Below, in pieces: positions 44,101 to 53,313 of a stretch of 64,000 nucleotides of DNA. Under the pieces are notes generated by a model. That model was not told the DNA's origin. It was given only the letters and a program-made list of their open reading frames with translations, and made no database searches. Location: the NCBI GenBank assembly GCA_031268335.1, contig JAIRXG010000025.1:121749-185748 (forward strand), in the 5' to 3' direction. A program made the position numbers and the translations under genes. The stretch's first letter is position 1, and each line of letters opens with the position of its first letter. The stretch comes from Campylobacteraceae bacterium (GTDB taxonomy: Bacteria; Campylobacterota; Campylobacteria; Campylobacterales; Campylobacteraceae).

Positions 44101-47100
44101 ATATCAAAAAAGATACGGCAAGAACTCTAAATTTTATAGCTATTGAGCAAAATCTTAGCAAAATAACTCTAAGTAATTTGACTTTAGAGATAGTTGAACA
44201 ACGATATGTCTCTGTTTTGACGCTTCAAAATTCGGGAGTTTATAAATATCAGTCAAAACTTCAGGAAGTATCCGTAGACGAACAAAACTTCAACATAGAA
44301 AAAGACGGCACAGACTATTTGCTTAACAGTAAAAAGCCCGGTACTTATAAATTGCTTATCAAGAATGAGAAAGGCGACACGTTATATAGAAGTTATTATG
44401 GAGTAGTAGGAGACGCCAATATAGACCGTTCTTTAGAGAGAAACTCCGAACTTGAAATGAAACTTTCAAAAGGAGAATATAAAAATGGCGACGAGATAGA
44501 GATATCTATCAACACTCCTTATATCGGAAGCGGACTTATAACTATAGAAAAAGATAAAGTTTACGCATGGAAATGGTTTAAAACTTCCACTACAAGTTCG
44601 ACTCAAAAGATTATCGTTCCAAAAGAACTTAAAGGCAACGGATATATAAATGTCCAATTTGTAAGAGACCCAAATTCCGATGATATATTTATGAGTCCTC
44701 TAAGTTATGGGGTTTTGCCGTTCAAAATAACTATGGAGAAAGAGAGCGCTAAGGTTAGACTTTCTTCTACAAAACTTGTAAAACCGGGAGAAGATGTAGA
44801 TATCACTATCAATACGGATGGAAAACAAAAGGTAGTGGTTTTTGCTGCGGATGAAGGAATTTTACAAGTAGCCAATTATCATTTAACAAATCCTCTCAAT
44901 TTTTTCTTTCAAAAGAGATATCTGGAAGTAAATAGCTATCAGATACTTGATTTGATATTGCCTGAATTTAGCAAAATTGAATCATTAAATTCGGCTGCCG
45001 GCGGCGATGATTATGCAGAGAGGGCAAGTAAAGAATTGAATAGAAACTTAAATCCTTTTAAGCGAAAAATAGATAAACCTATTGTATTTTGGTCAGGTAT
45101 TACCGAAGTAGACGGAGAAAAAAGCTTTACATACAAAGTTCCCGACTATTTTAACGGAAAATTGAGAGTGATGGCTGTAGCAGTATCTGAAAAACAGATA
45201 GGCATAGCGCAAACAGATACAACGGTAAGGGATAATTTTGTTTTGACGCCGAATGTGCCGTTTATGGCTGCTTTGAATGATGAATTTGAAGTAACTTTAG
45301 GCGTTTCAAATAATCTTGAAAATATAACCAAAAAAGTGCCCATTGCAATATCTCTTATTGCTTCGCCGCATGTAAAAGTTTTAGGCAATTCTACTGCTGT
45401 TATTGAGTTAGCGCAAAAAAGCGAGGGATATGTGAAATTTAAGCTAAAAGCTTCTGTTTTGGGTGGCGGAGAATTAACGTTCAAAGCCGTTTATGCCGAT
45501 AAAGACAATCAAAAAAATTATTTATCGCAAAGAGTCGGCACAATATCCGTAAGACCGGTTACGCCTTTTAGAACCCAAAGCATTATGGGGCGAATGGGAG
45601 GAGACAAAGAGAGTATAAAGAATATTCGTAACATGTATGATGAATATGCCATAAGATATGCAAGCGTAGCAAATACGCCTATGGCTCTTTCAAACGGACT
45701 CACAAGTTACCTTGATAACTATCCGCATTATTGTTCTGAACAGCTTATAAGCAGTGCAATATCGGCTATGATACAACAAAAATACACATTTTTGAATAGA
45801 GCGAACGTTAACAAAGTTCCATACGAAAGCATAGCCGCAATTTTAAAATCGAGACAAAACTCAAACGGAGCTATAAGTTTGTGGACAACAACGGCTTACG
45901 GCGATACTTTTGTTAGTGTCTACACGGCGCATTATTTGATTGATGCTAAAGAAAACGGCATAACCATATCGCCTGATTTACTTGAAAATTTGAACGGCTA
46001 TTTGGCTAACTTGGCAAACGATAACAACATAGAATATCTGGAAGGTTTAAGGCTTAGAGCTTATGCTGTGTATCTACTCACAAGACAAGGGGTGGTAACC
46101 ACAAACATGTTAAGTTCTGTGCAAAAATCGCTGCAAACTCATTATGAAAATAGTTGGAAAAGCGATGTAAGTGCGCTATATCTTGCCGCTACTTATAAAA
46201 TGTTGAAAATGGACAAAGAGGCTGATTTACTTCTGCAAAAACCTTGGAGCGAACTCAATAAAGCGTATGATAACGCATGGTGGTCAAGAGACTATTATGA
46301 TCCGCTCGTTATCAACTCTACATACATATATTTAATATCGAAACATTTTGTAGAAAAGGTCAGAGATATTCCGCCTCAAGCATTGGAAAATATTGTATTG
46401 ATGATTAGAGCAAACCGTTTTACGACCACATCTTCGGCCATGAGTATTTTAGCTATAGAGAGCTATAGCAAGCAAATTGAAAATATTTCAAATGCATATG
46501 AAAAGAAACTTTCTATCGAAGCTTTATCTAAAGGTGTAGACGCTTCACATGTGATAGCAAATGCAAGCGGAATATGGGCTTTTGGTGATTTCACGAAAAA
46601 TGATGCGGAAATTATTTTTAATAACCCCTCAAAGTTACCCGCGTGGTATTCTGTGGTAGAAGAAGGGTATGATATCGCCGCTCCCAAAGAAGCTATAAAA
46701 AAAGGACTTGAAGTATATAAAGAGTTTACGGATGAAAACGGCAAAACTGTAACGTCCGTAAAACTTGGAGAAAAAATAAATGTTACTATTAGAATTAGGT
46801 CTAATTCCAATGAGGGCGTAGGAAATGTTGCTGTTGTGGATTTGTTGCCGGGCGGTTTCGAGATAGTGCAGCAAAATGCAAATCAACAAACCGAAGAAGA
46901 GTATGATGATGAATATGGGTACGAATATGACGATGAATATTATGATAGTAGATTTATCTCGCCGATAGAGTTTGGCGAAACAACATGGGGCATTGACTAC
47001 AGCGATATTAGAGAGGATAGGGTAATCATATACGGCACAGCGCAAACGCAGACGAAAGAGTTTATTTATCAAATCAAATCTACAAACGCAGGTACATATC

Positions 47101-47195
47101 AGATGCCTCCTTCATTTGCGGAAGCCATGTATGATAGAGAGATTCAAGCCGTATCGGCAAATATAGGCAATATAACCGTTTTACCTGTCGAGTGA
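41181..47195 (+). CDS. Bacterial alpha-2-macroglobulin with thioester motif
   Basis: This very large (2004-residue) periplasmic protease trap is anchored by an N-terminal membrane span (about 62-82, IIITFCIVVVASFGSYYGYI). Macroglobulin-type beta domains follow, including the family motif GLYRPGDSVNV. The thioester site CSEQ at 1518-1521 (YPHYCSEQLISS) lies in an alpha-helical domain. When a protease cuts the bait region, the thioester links the protein to it. The adjacent pbpC is the usual partner, suggesting joint repair/defence of the cell wall. A Tyr/Asp/Glu-rich acidic stretch lies near 1900. The start follows aggagg. Confidence 0.93.
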   Translation: MDVLRFFKSALFFVLKVFSKIFKFLAFLLKSIVGDIKWNSPFWFSYVKKAFKILGNKTLKHYKAIIITFCIVVVASFGSYYGYIWKQNQPKPVDVAPIEYQTYSVRLGLPYATDYSYDKPLVYPLYVYFDGDVAPIENIGKNVTEGISLTPYINGKWSWSSSRTLEFKPESEIDWAIGESYAVKIEPKKLLAEQALISATEYKFATKEFYYAVNDRELYQNPEKPSEKNVIYEVAFSHPVDAASFEKQISLNLIAPEKYKIAPKPYKFAVKYDNKKLKAWIRSEFVTLPEVDSNMVLKIDKGVKSSVGGAAVSNEKISYQEVTSVYRDIVKNIFLTLAENENNEQEQVLAITLVDSVNINDLSKQVKAWILPKDKPKINNNSEVKNYRWSSNDDISSEILAKATPLTLTKDSYETDIQNIVSFRYKVSPKNYIYVEVGSNIETVGGYKAKSGKRAVLSVPEFPQVLLFADSGSILSLKGERKISVASRNVKGVKLDIKRVIPSQLHHLMAFGNYNNFNKASFDNNRHYYDGYDYSEYFTEIFSHTQKINQVNPGKVMYTGIDLTNYLLSGASGKQGVFLVTLNSWNPDTNATGYETISKLVVVTDIGLIIKRSADGSSDIFAQSIKDSMPLENVKISVLGKNGVQLTSATTDISGHVKIKSLQEFKNEKEPAIFIAQKDGDTSFLPAFYDGSGKYGDRRLEFSRFDTGGISNVLEQGRLSAYLFSDRGLYRPGDSVNVGTIVKAENWDIGVGGIPVVATIYDPRGQVFENMPFVLDESGFNEISFTTADASPTGNWIINLSVASNFKDKSKAGIFLGSVNIAVREFEPDRMKVDLKLSPTDIKGWIKPDELQVLVKVENLFGTPAQNRKVSSTLILNPTDFYFNEHKNYHFYDGYRGTWQDKFEIRLEDVSTDDNGEAKLSLLLEEHERASYHLSIITEAFEQGSGRGVSAAAKTIISPNSYLIGAKADGDLGYIKKDTARTLNFIAIEQNLSKITLSNLTLEIVEQRYVSVLTLQNSGVYKYQSKLQEVSVDEQNFNIEKDGTDYLLNSKKPGTYKLLIKNEKGDTLYRSYYGVVGDANIDRSLERNSELEMKLSKGEYKNGDEIEISINTPYIGSGLITIEKDKVYAWKWFKTSTTSSTQKIIVPKELKGNGYINVQFVRDPNSDDIFMSPLSYGVLPFKITMEKESAKVRLSSTKLVKPGEDVDITINTDGKQKVVVFAADEGILQVANYHLTNPLNFFFQKRYLEVNSYQILDLILPEFSKIESLNSAAGGDDYAERASKELNRNLNPFKRKIDKPIVFWSGITEVDGEKSFTYKVPDYFNGKLRVMAVAVSEKQIGIAQTDTTVRDNFVLTPNVPFMAALNDEFEVTLGVSNNLENITKKVPIAISLIASPHVKVLGNSTAVIELAQKSEGYVKFKLKASVLGGGELTFKAVYADKDNQKNYLSQRVGTISVRPVTPFRTQSIMGRMGGDKESIKNIRNMYDEYAIRYASVANTPMALSNGLTSYLDNYPHYCSEQLISSAISAMIQQKYTFLNRANVNKVPYESIAAILKSRQNSNGAISLWTTTAYGDTFVSVYTAHYLIDAKENGITISPDLLENLNGYLANLANDNNIEYLEGLRLRAYAVYLLTRQGVVTTNMLSSVQKSLQTHYENSWKSDVSALYLAATYKMLKMDKEADLLLQKPWSELNKAYDNAWWSRDYYDPLVINSTYIYLISKHFVEKVRDIPPQALENIVLMIRANRFTTTSSAMSILAIESYSKQIENISNAYEKKLSIEALSKGVDASHVIANASGIWAFGDFTKNDAEIIFNNPSKLPAWYSVVEEGYDIAAPKEAIKKGLEVYKEFTDENGKTVTSVKLGEKINVTIRIRSNSNEGVGNVAVVDLLPGGFEIVQQNANQQTEEEYDDEYGYEYDDEYYDSRFISPIEFGETTWGIDYSDIREDRVIIYGTAQTQTKEFIYQIKSTNAGTYQMPPSFAEAMYDREIQAVSANIGNITVLPVE

Positions 47196-47196
47196 T

Positions 47197-49539
47197 ATGC
47201 GAAGGTTAAAACGCTTTTTAGGCAATGTTGTTATCTTGACGGTAATTATAGTTTTAGCGTTAATTGCGCTAAAGCTTATAATTCCGCGTCCGGAGTTATC
47301 AAATCAATTTTACTCTACTGCTCTTTACGATAAAAACGGCGAACTTTTGCGTTTGACTTTGTCAAAAGATGATTACTACAGAGTGCAAACTCCTTTAAAC
47401 GAAATATCAAAAGATTTGGTTAGGGGAGTTTTACTGCATGAAGACAAATGGTTTTATCAACATTTTGGTTTTAATCCCGTAAGCTTGATGAGGGGCGGTT
47501 GGATAAGTTATGTCAAAAACGGCAATAGACAAGGTGGTTCAACCATAACAATGCAACTTGCCAGAATGCATTGGAAGTTAAATACAAAAAGCGTAAAAGG
47601 GAAATTGATACAGATTTTAAGAGCTATGCAAATAGAGCTTTTTTATTCCAAAGATGAGATTTTGGAAGCTTATCTAAATTATGCTCCGTACGGTAGAAAT
47701 ATAGAAAGCATAGGCGCAGCAAGTCTTATATATTTTAATAAACGCCCAAGCAGTTTAACGCTTCCCGAGTCTTTAGCTTTAGCTGTGCTTCCGCAATCGC
47801 CAAGTTATAGGATAGATAAAAATACAGGTTATGTCGGCGAAAAACTAATTAAGGCCAGGGACGAATTGTTCGAAAAGTGGCAAGATGAGTTTGAAGTAGA
47901 CAATCTGACAAAAGCGCTTTTTAAACTTCCGTTTTCGTTAAGACAACCGGAAAATTTACCTTTTATCGCGCCACACTTAACTCAACAATTGATTAATGAA
48001 GATTTTTCAAAAGGAGAATTTAACACCAAAATCAATACTACAATCGACATAAAATTTCAAAAACTCATAGAAACTCAAGTGCGCTCATTTATCAAACAAA
48101 ATAGCAAAAAAGGTATAAATAACGCCGCTGTGTTGCTTGTAGACTTGAAAGATATGAGCGTTGCCGCACATGTAGGTTCGGCTGATTATTTCGATAATGA
48201 TATACAAGGGCAAATAAACGGCATTGCTATAAAGCGCTCGCCGGGTTCTGCTCTGAAACCTTTCATTTATGCTCTTGCTGTAGAACAAGGCTTTATTCAT
48301 CCGATGAGCGTTTTAAAGGATGTGCCTACAAGTTTCAGTTCGTATACGCCTGAAAATTTCGATAATAAGTTTATGGGTCCTTTGAGCGCCGTGCAAGCTC
48401 TTGCAAGAAGCAGAAATATTCCCGCCGTGTATTTAAGTTCAAAGATAAATAACCCAAATCTTTATGGCTTTTTGAAAAAAGCGCAAATCAGTAAAATGGC
48501 AAGCGAAAGCCATTATGGTTTGGCTCTTACGCTTGGAGGCGGAGAAGTTACAATATTGGAAATGGCGAGGCTGTACGCAATGCTTGCAAATGGCGGTATG
48601 ATGTATGATATAAAAACAAGAGCAGGACAAAATACAAATGAAGGAATTAGACTTTTAGGCAAAGAGAGTTCTTTCATCACACTTGATATGTTGTCCAATA
48701 TTCCACGCATAGATGCGCTTGCCGCTGAGATAAAAAAATTGCCTATATATTGGAAAACCGGTACATCATGGGGGTTTAGAGATGCATGGAGCGTAGGTAT
48801 AGTGGGGCAATACGTTTTGGTAGTGTGGCTTGGTAATTTTGATAATAGCGGAAATCCGGCTTTCATAGGAGCCGATAGCGCGGCGCCATTGTTTTTCAAC
48901 ATAGTGAACAGTTTGCAAGCGACGCAAAAGTTATATGATGTAAATAAAATAATTCCAAACGGTGTTAAAATGGTCGATGTGTGTCTGTCAAGCGGAGATT
49001 TGGTAACTGTTTGGTGCAAGAGAAAAGGTAAAAGCTGGTTTATTCCGGGAGTATCGCCTATAAGAGTAGATACGGTTTATAGACCCATAGTTATAAATAG
49101 CAATACGAATAAACCTTTGTGTTTTGGGGAAAAGGCGCAAAAAACGAGAATTGAAGTGTATGAATATTATTCGTCCGATATTTTGGAGATTTTTGCAAAG
49201 GCCGGACTTCCAAAAAGAAAACCGCCGAATATGAACCACTGCAAACAAAAATTTCAAGATATGGTAGGCATAGCTCCTTACATCACGTCGCCTTTGAGAA
49301 ACACGATTTATACTATAAGAAAGACAAAGGCGGATAAGGAGAAAATAATTTTTTCAGCAACAAGCGATGCCAATGCCAAGACGCTTTATTGGTTTGTAGA
49401 TAGCGAGTATATAGGAAACACGGCACAATCAAAAACACTCACATGGCTACCAAACAAAAGCGGAAAATTTGAGGTAAGCGTTGTTGACGACTATGGAAGA
49501 TTTGACAAAAGGAGTTTGCAAGTAACGATATTAGAATAA
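47197..49539 (+). CDS. pbpC: Penicillin-binding protein 1C
   Basis: This bifunctional peptidoglycan synthase has 780 residues: an N-terminal membrane anchor, a GT51 glycosyltransferase with HEDKWFYQHFGFNP (catalytic E82) and GGSTITMQLAR, then a transpeptidase with SALK (in KRSPGSALKPF), SRN and KTGTSWG. The C-terminal BiPBP_C domain is typical of PbpC. It begins one base after the macroglobulin stop, so the two are co-transcribed. Transpeptidase activity of PBP1C is low in E. coli; here the motifs look intact. Confidence 0.96.
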   Translation: MRRLKRFLGNVVILTVIIVLALIALKLIIPRPELSNQFYSTALYDKNGELLRLTLSKDDYYRVQTPLNEISKDLVRGVLLHEDKWFYQHFGFNPVSLMRGGWISYVKNGNRQGGSTITMQLARMHWKLNTKSVKGKLIQILRAMQIELFYSKDEILEAYLNYAPYGRNIESIGAASLIYFNKRPSSLTLPESLALAVLPQSPSYRIDKNTGYVGEKLIKARDELFEKWQDEFEVDNLTKALFKLPFSLRQPENLPFIAPHLTQQLINEDFSKGEFNTKINTTIDIKFQKLIETQVRSFIKQNSKKGINNAAVLLVDLKDMSVAAHVGSADYFDNDIQGQINGIAIKRSPGSALKPFIYALAVEQGFIHPMSVLKDVPTSFSSYTPENFDNKFMGPLSAVQALARSRNIPAVYLSSKINNPNLYGFLKKAQISKMASESHYGLALTLGGGEVTILEMARLYAMLANGGMMYDIKTRAGQNTNEGIRLLGKESSFITLDMLSNIPRIDALAAEIKKLPIYWKTGTSWGFRDAWSVGIVGQYVLVVWLGNFDNSGNPAFIGADSAAPLFFNIVNSLQATQKLYDVNKIIPNGVKMVDVCLSSGDLVTVWCKRKGKSWFIPGVSPIRVDTVYRPIVINSNTNKPLCFGEKAQKTRIEVYEYYSSDILEIFAKAGLPKRKPPNMNHCKQKFQDMVGIAPYITSPLRNTIYTIRKTKADKEKIIFSATSDANAKTLYWFVDSEYIGNTAQSKTLTWLPNKSGKFEVSVVDDYGRFDKRSLQVTILE

Positions 49540-51044
49540 CGTAAAATTACAATAATCAAGAATTTTTTTGCAAAACGTTGATGAAAGTCATGTTTAAACG
49601 CTGCTTTTAATATTTTTCTTTAGGTTTTTAAAACCGATTGTTGCAAAACTGTCATATTTATTTAACTCAGCCGCCACTTTACAGATATAAAAAGGGCAAA
49701 AAAAGATTTATCTAAAAGACGAAAAGCTATGAACACATTTTTGATAACAAACGGCATAGAAAACTTGATACAAGCAATTTGCTATAAAACTAAAAATGCT
49801 TTTCTCGATATATTTTAAGTTCCTTGAAGTAATAAAACTCTCCGATAGAATAGGTTTTATTTGCAATTTCTTGAGCTTTGGAAAAACAAAAAGTCAAGAT
49901 TGAAGCTTAAAACTTAAGGCATAAAAGTATAAATTTATTAATGTTTTAGATTATTAGTTTATAAATTATTGTAAAAGTATTAATCTATATCTTTTGAGCA
50001 GATGGCTTACATATAGAGATGTTTTTACAAAACTATAAACACTCAAATTTTTTATTTTCAAGGTCGGTTTATCTTTACATGTAGCATTAAAGTTCACGCT
50101 TGATGATAGTTAGTCAATTGAGCATTTAAAATCACTAATTATAAAACTTACTTATTTCATGATTTTATTGATGATTATTGACACATCAACGCTCAAATTT
50201 TTAAGCTTGCTGTCGATAAATTTATTAACTTTTTGAACAGAAGCATTTATGTCGTTTTTTATCTGCAAAACCAAAAATACATCAACTTTGCACTGATAAA
50301 GATTTTGTAGTGGATAGTAAAAAGGTATAAAAATTGTACAAAATTATAGTTTTGGTAAGTGGAAATCATCAAAGCAAAACTTAAACAAAATGGGGCACAA
50401 AAACTATTTTCAAAGAAAAGATATATATTCACTCTTTTAATTCCAACGCTAAATTTTAACAATAAATATAAAAGCAGATGAGATTTACTGAGGGTATCTT
50501 TGAGCATTTGGAGAGTAGGGCGGCTATTAAGGCTACACTTAATTCTATCTATTTTATATCTTTGCTTCCATTTATGCTTAGTTTATTTCTTGTATGTAAC
50601 GGCAAATTTATTTTCTAACTGCTGCTTTTTAATTTTTTATAGCGTTTGCTTTTTGCATGCGTCGCTAAAATATCCTAAATTATCATTACACGTAAACTAT
50701 AAAACATACAATTCTCACGCCCCTTTTGAGAGGAATTTTATATATTTGTCTTTCGCATATATCCTACATGTAAGCCATACAACAATGTTTGTTTTTTTGT
50801 ATGTGTTATTAAACATCATAGATAAAAATATCGCAAGATTTTCCGTAATGACATTTGTCTTTTACACATCAAACATAGTCAATCTCGTTTTTGACCTTGG
50901 TTATAACTTTTGCATGCGTAATCAAAACATTTGGCCATATAAAATTTGTACCATCTGGTTTGGGCTTATACTTTATATGTAGCGTTGAAGCTAAGAATTT
51001 GAATTTTAAAAATATTGCGTATGGTAAGCAGCATTGAGATACAA
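49540..51044. other. 1.5-kb gap without a supported gene
   Basis: This is the longest gap in the window. A plus-strand frame of 160 codons (50500-50982) is hydrophobic and Cys/Phe/Tyr-rich, as expected from T-rich DNA; no family is recognised and no ribosome site is clear. On the minus strand a stretch near 49920-49815 reads KAQEIANKTYSIGEFYYFKE, which could be a gene relic. ACATGTA sites lie near 50078 and 50766. Confidence 0.5.
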
Positions 51045-51060
51045 GGGGCTGAAAAGCCCC
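51045..51060 (-). terminator. Terminator of pyk
   Basis: Arms ggggct and agcccc with a 4-base loop, 10 bases past the pyk stop on the minus strand. The stem is all strong pairs at the base; the following T-content is modest. Confidence 0.6.
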
Positions 51061-51069
51061 AAATGTTCA

Positions 51070-52518
51070 TTATGGCTCCAGATTTGCCAAATAATCTATC
51101 TCGTTTTTCTTCACGATTCTTATAAAGTTTGTGCTTCCCTCAACTCCTGCGGGATAGCCGGCTGTTAATATGTAAGTATGTTCTTTGTCTATCCAACCAG
51201 TTTTAAGAGCATTTGTAAATGTGCTTGCAAGCATTCCGTTCAGGGTTGATTTTTCTATGACAAGTATCGGTTCAATCCCCCATGCTATAGTAAGCGAACG
51301 CGCTACTCTTTCATCATGACATACTGCATAGATGTCATTTTTTATTCTATATCTTGCCATTTTTTTTGCCGATTTGCCCGAACCTGTAATAGAGATAAGA
51401 GCTTTCACATCGAGTCTTTGAGCTAGCATTCCGGTTGAAGAAGCTATCACGTCTGTTTCGTCGAAAAATGCGACATTTGAAAATTTATTATAGTTATAAA
51501 TTTTTTCAGTCTCTTTTATAGTGTTTGACATAGTTTCTACTACATGTATAGGGTTTTTGCCTATTGCGCTCTCTTCGGACAGCATTACAGCATCAGTTCC
51601 GTCAAGCACCGCATTTGCAACGTCGCTAATTTCAGCGCGCGTCGCCATCTCTTTTTCGGTCATAGAGAGAAGCATTTGCGTTGCTGTTATTATCGGTTTT
51701 GAGGCGGCATTGGCTTTTCTGATGATATTTTTTTGAATGCTTGGTACTTTATAATATGGTACTTCTATACCCAAATCCCCTCGCGCTACCATTAAGCCGT
51801 CACTGATTTCTAATATGTCGTCTATATTTTCAACTGCGTCAAATTTTTCTATTTTTGCAAAGATATGCGCATTACCGCCATTTTGTTTTAATAACTCTTT
51901 GGCGTACAATATATCCTCTTTTCTTTGTACAAACGATATTGCTATAAAATCTACTTGATGTTTTACGCCCCAAATCAAGTCATTTTTGTCTTTTTCGGTA
52001 ATGACGCCTATGTTTATTTTGGTATTTGGAAAATTCACCCCTTTATTTGAGGAGAGTTTGCCGAAATTACACACTTGTGCCGTTATAAAATCATCATTTG
52101 CATTAATAATTTCTGTCTGTATGTTTCCATCGTACAAATAGATAGGTTCGCCGATTTTTAAAAGTTTCAAAATTTGCGGTTGATTTATACTTAACTTATA
52201 ATGTTCATCGTCAATTTTCTCCCCGTCTATCTGCTCTACATGAAACTCTATCAAATCGCCTTGTTTTAGTTCAAAATCATATTTCAATTTTCCGACTCTT
52301 ATCTTAGGACCGCACAAATCTTGTAAAATCCCGACTCTTTTGCCGACTTTTTTTTCAGCTTCTTTGATGTTATTAAAAGTTTGCGAGTGGTATTCGTGCG
52401 AACCGTGGCTAAAATTTAGGCGAAAAACATTAACGCCGGCTCTTATCAATCCTTCCAACATATCTACCGAATCGCTTGATGGTCCTACCGTGGCTAAAAT
52501 TTTTGTCTTTTTTTCCAT
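51070..52518 (-). CDS. pyk: Pyruvate kinase
   Basis: Pyk makes pyruvate and ATP from phosphoenolpyruvate. The 482-residue protein has KTKILATVGPSSDSV, RLNFSHGSHEYH, the metal and substrate region FAKIEKFDAVENI...GLMVARGDLGIEV, and ITATQMLLSM. The ATG at 52518 has aaagga six bases upstream. An in-frame TTG 15 bases earlier is less likely. Confidence 0.96.
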   Translation of the reverse strand: MEKKTKILATVGPSSDSVDMLEGLIRAGVNVFRLNFSHGSHEYHSQTFNNIKEAEKKVGKRVGILQDLCGPKIRVGKLKYDFELKQGDLIEFHVEQIDGEKIDDEHYKLSINQPQILKLLKIGEPIYLYDGNIQTEIINANDDFITAQVCNFGKLSSNKGVNFPNTKINIGVITEKDKNDLIWGVKHQVDFIAISFVQRKEDILYAKELLKQNGGNAHIFAKIEKFDAVENIDDILEISDGLMVARGDLGIEVPYYKVPSIQKNIIRKANAASKPIITATQMLLSMTEKEMATRAEISDVANAVLDGTDAVMLSEESAIGKNPIHVVETMSNTIKETEKIYNYNKFSNVAFFDETDVIASSTGMLAQRLDVKALISITGSGKSAKKMARYRIKNDIYAVCHDERVARSLTIAWGIEPILVIEKSTLNGMLASTFTNALKTGWIDKEHTYILTAGYPAGVEGSTNFIRIVKKNEIDYLANLEP

Positions 52519-52614
52519 AATTATCCTTTTCAAAACTATAATACCACTTTTTAGTTACACAATTATTTCCAATTAATGCAAAAATAGCAATAAAAGATTG
52601 CTTAATTTATGAGA

Positions 52615-53313
52615 TTATGGGCTTTTTTGAAAAATCATCAGACTTTTATCAGAAGTTTTTTCATCAAACATGCGGATAGGGATAGTTTTTTTAAGATGCA
52701 AAAGATTTAATTTTTTAAAATATTCCAAAGGATGAAAATACTGCTCAATGACTGCTTGTTCTTTTTTATAATATTCGCCGTTTTGTTCAAAAAGCGTAAA
52801 ATTTGTCATAAGCTTTTTATCTTGAAAATTTGCTTCTACCGCCAAGAAATACTCATCATCTTCTTTGATAAGCAAGCCGTCGGCTACATGTGTGAAACCG
52901 TGCAATGTATTTATGTCAGCAAGAAAGTAACCATTTGGCGTAAGTTTTGATGATATCTTACTTAAAATATCATTTAGCTCGTTTTGATTAAAATAGTTTA
53001 AAACATCTCCCACCGCTATGATAAGTTCAAAATTACCGCTCAATTCCTCAATATCTTTTTGATAAGCCTTTACGCCTTTTAAAAGTGCTTTTTGAATCAT
53101 ATCGCAGCTTAAATCAATTCCCAAAGCGTCAAATCCGCACTCTTTTAATCTCTCCAAAAGCCGACCGTTGCCACAACCAAAATCCAAAATACTTTTAGGG
53201 TTTAAAGAAGCTATGATTTGTAAATATTTGTCGTATAGCTTCTCGTATTCTTGGTAAAATCCTATAAGATGTTCAATTTTTGCGTATAAATTTAATGGTG
53301 TTTTTTTATTCAT
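52615..53313 (-). CDS. Class I SAM-dependent methyltransferase
   Basis: This 232-residue protein has the SAM motif SILDFGCGNGRLLERLKECGFDALGIDLS and motif IV ELIIAVGDVLNYF. The N-terminus YAKIEHLIGFYQEYEKLYDKY is typical of small-molecule methyltransferases of this type. Substrate unknown. It overlaps mqo by eight bases, so the two are transcribed together. Confidence 0.88.
   Translation of the reverse strand: MNKKTPLNLYAKIEHLIGFYQEYEKLYDKYLQIIASLNPKSILDFGCGNGRLLERLKECGFDALGIDLSCDMIQKALLKGVKAYQKDIEELSGNFELIIAVGDVLNYFNQNELNDILSKISSKLTPNGYFLADINTLHGFTHVADGLLIKEDDEYFLAVEANFQDKKLMTNFTLFEQNGEYYKKEQAVIEQYFHPLEYFKKLNLLHLKKTIPIRMFDEKTSDKSLMIFQKSP

Noticed and set aside
50500..50982. 160-codon hydrophobic frame on the plus strand
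   Set aside because: Composition (Phe, Leu, Tyr, Cys) is what T-rich non-coding DNA yields; no family motif, no clear ribosome site, and no operon context.
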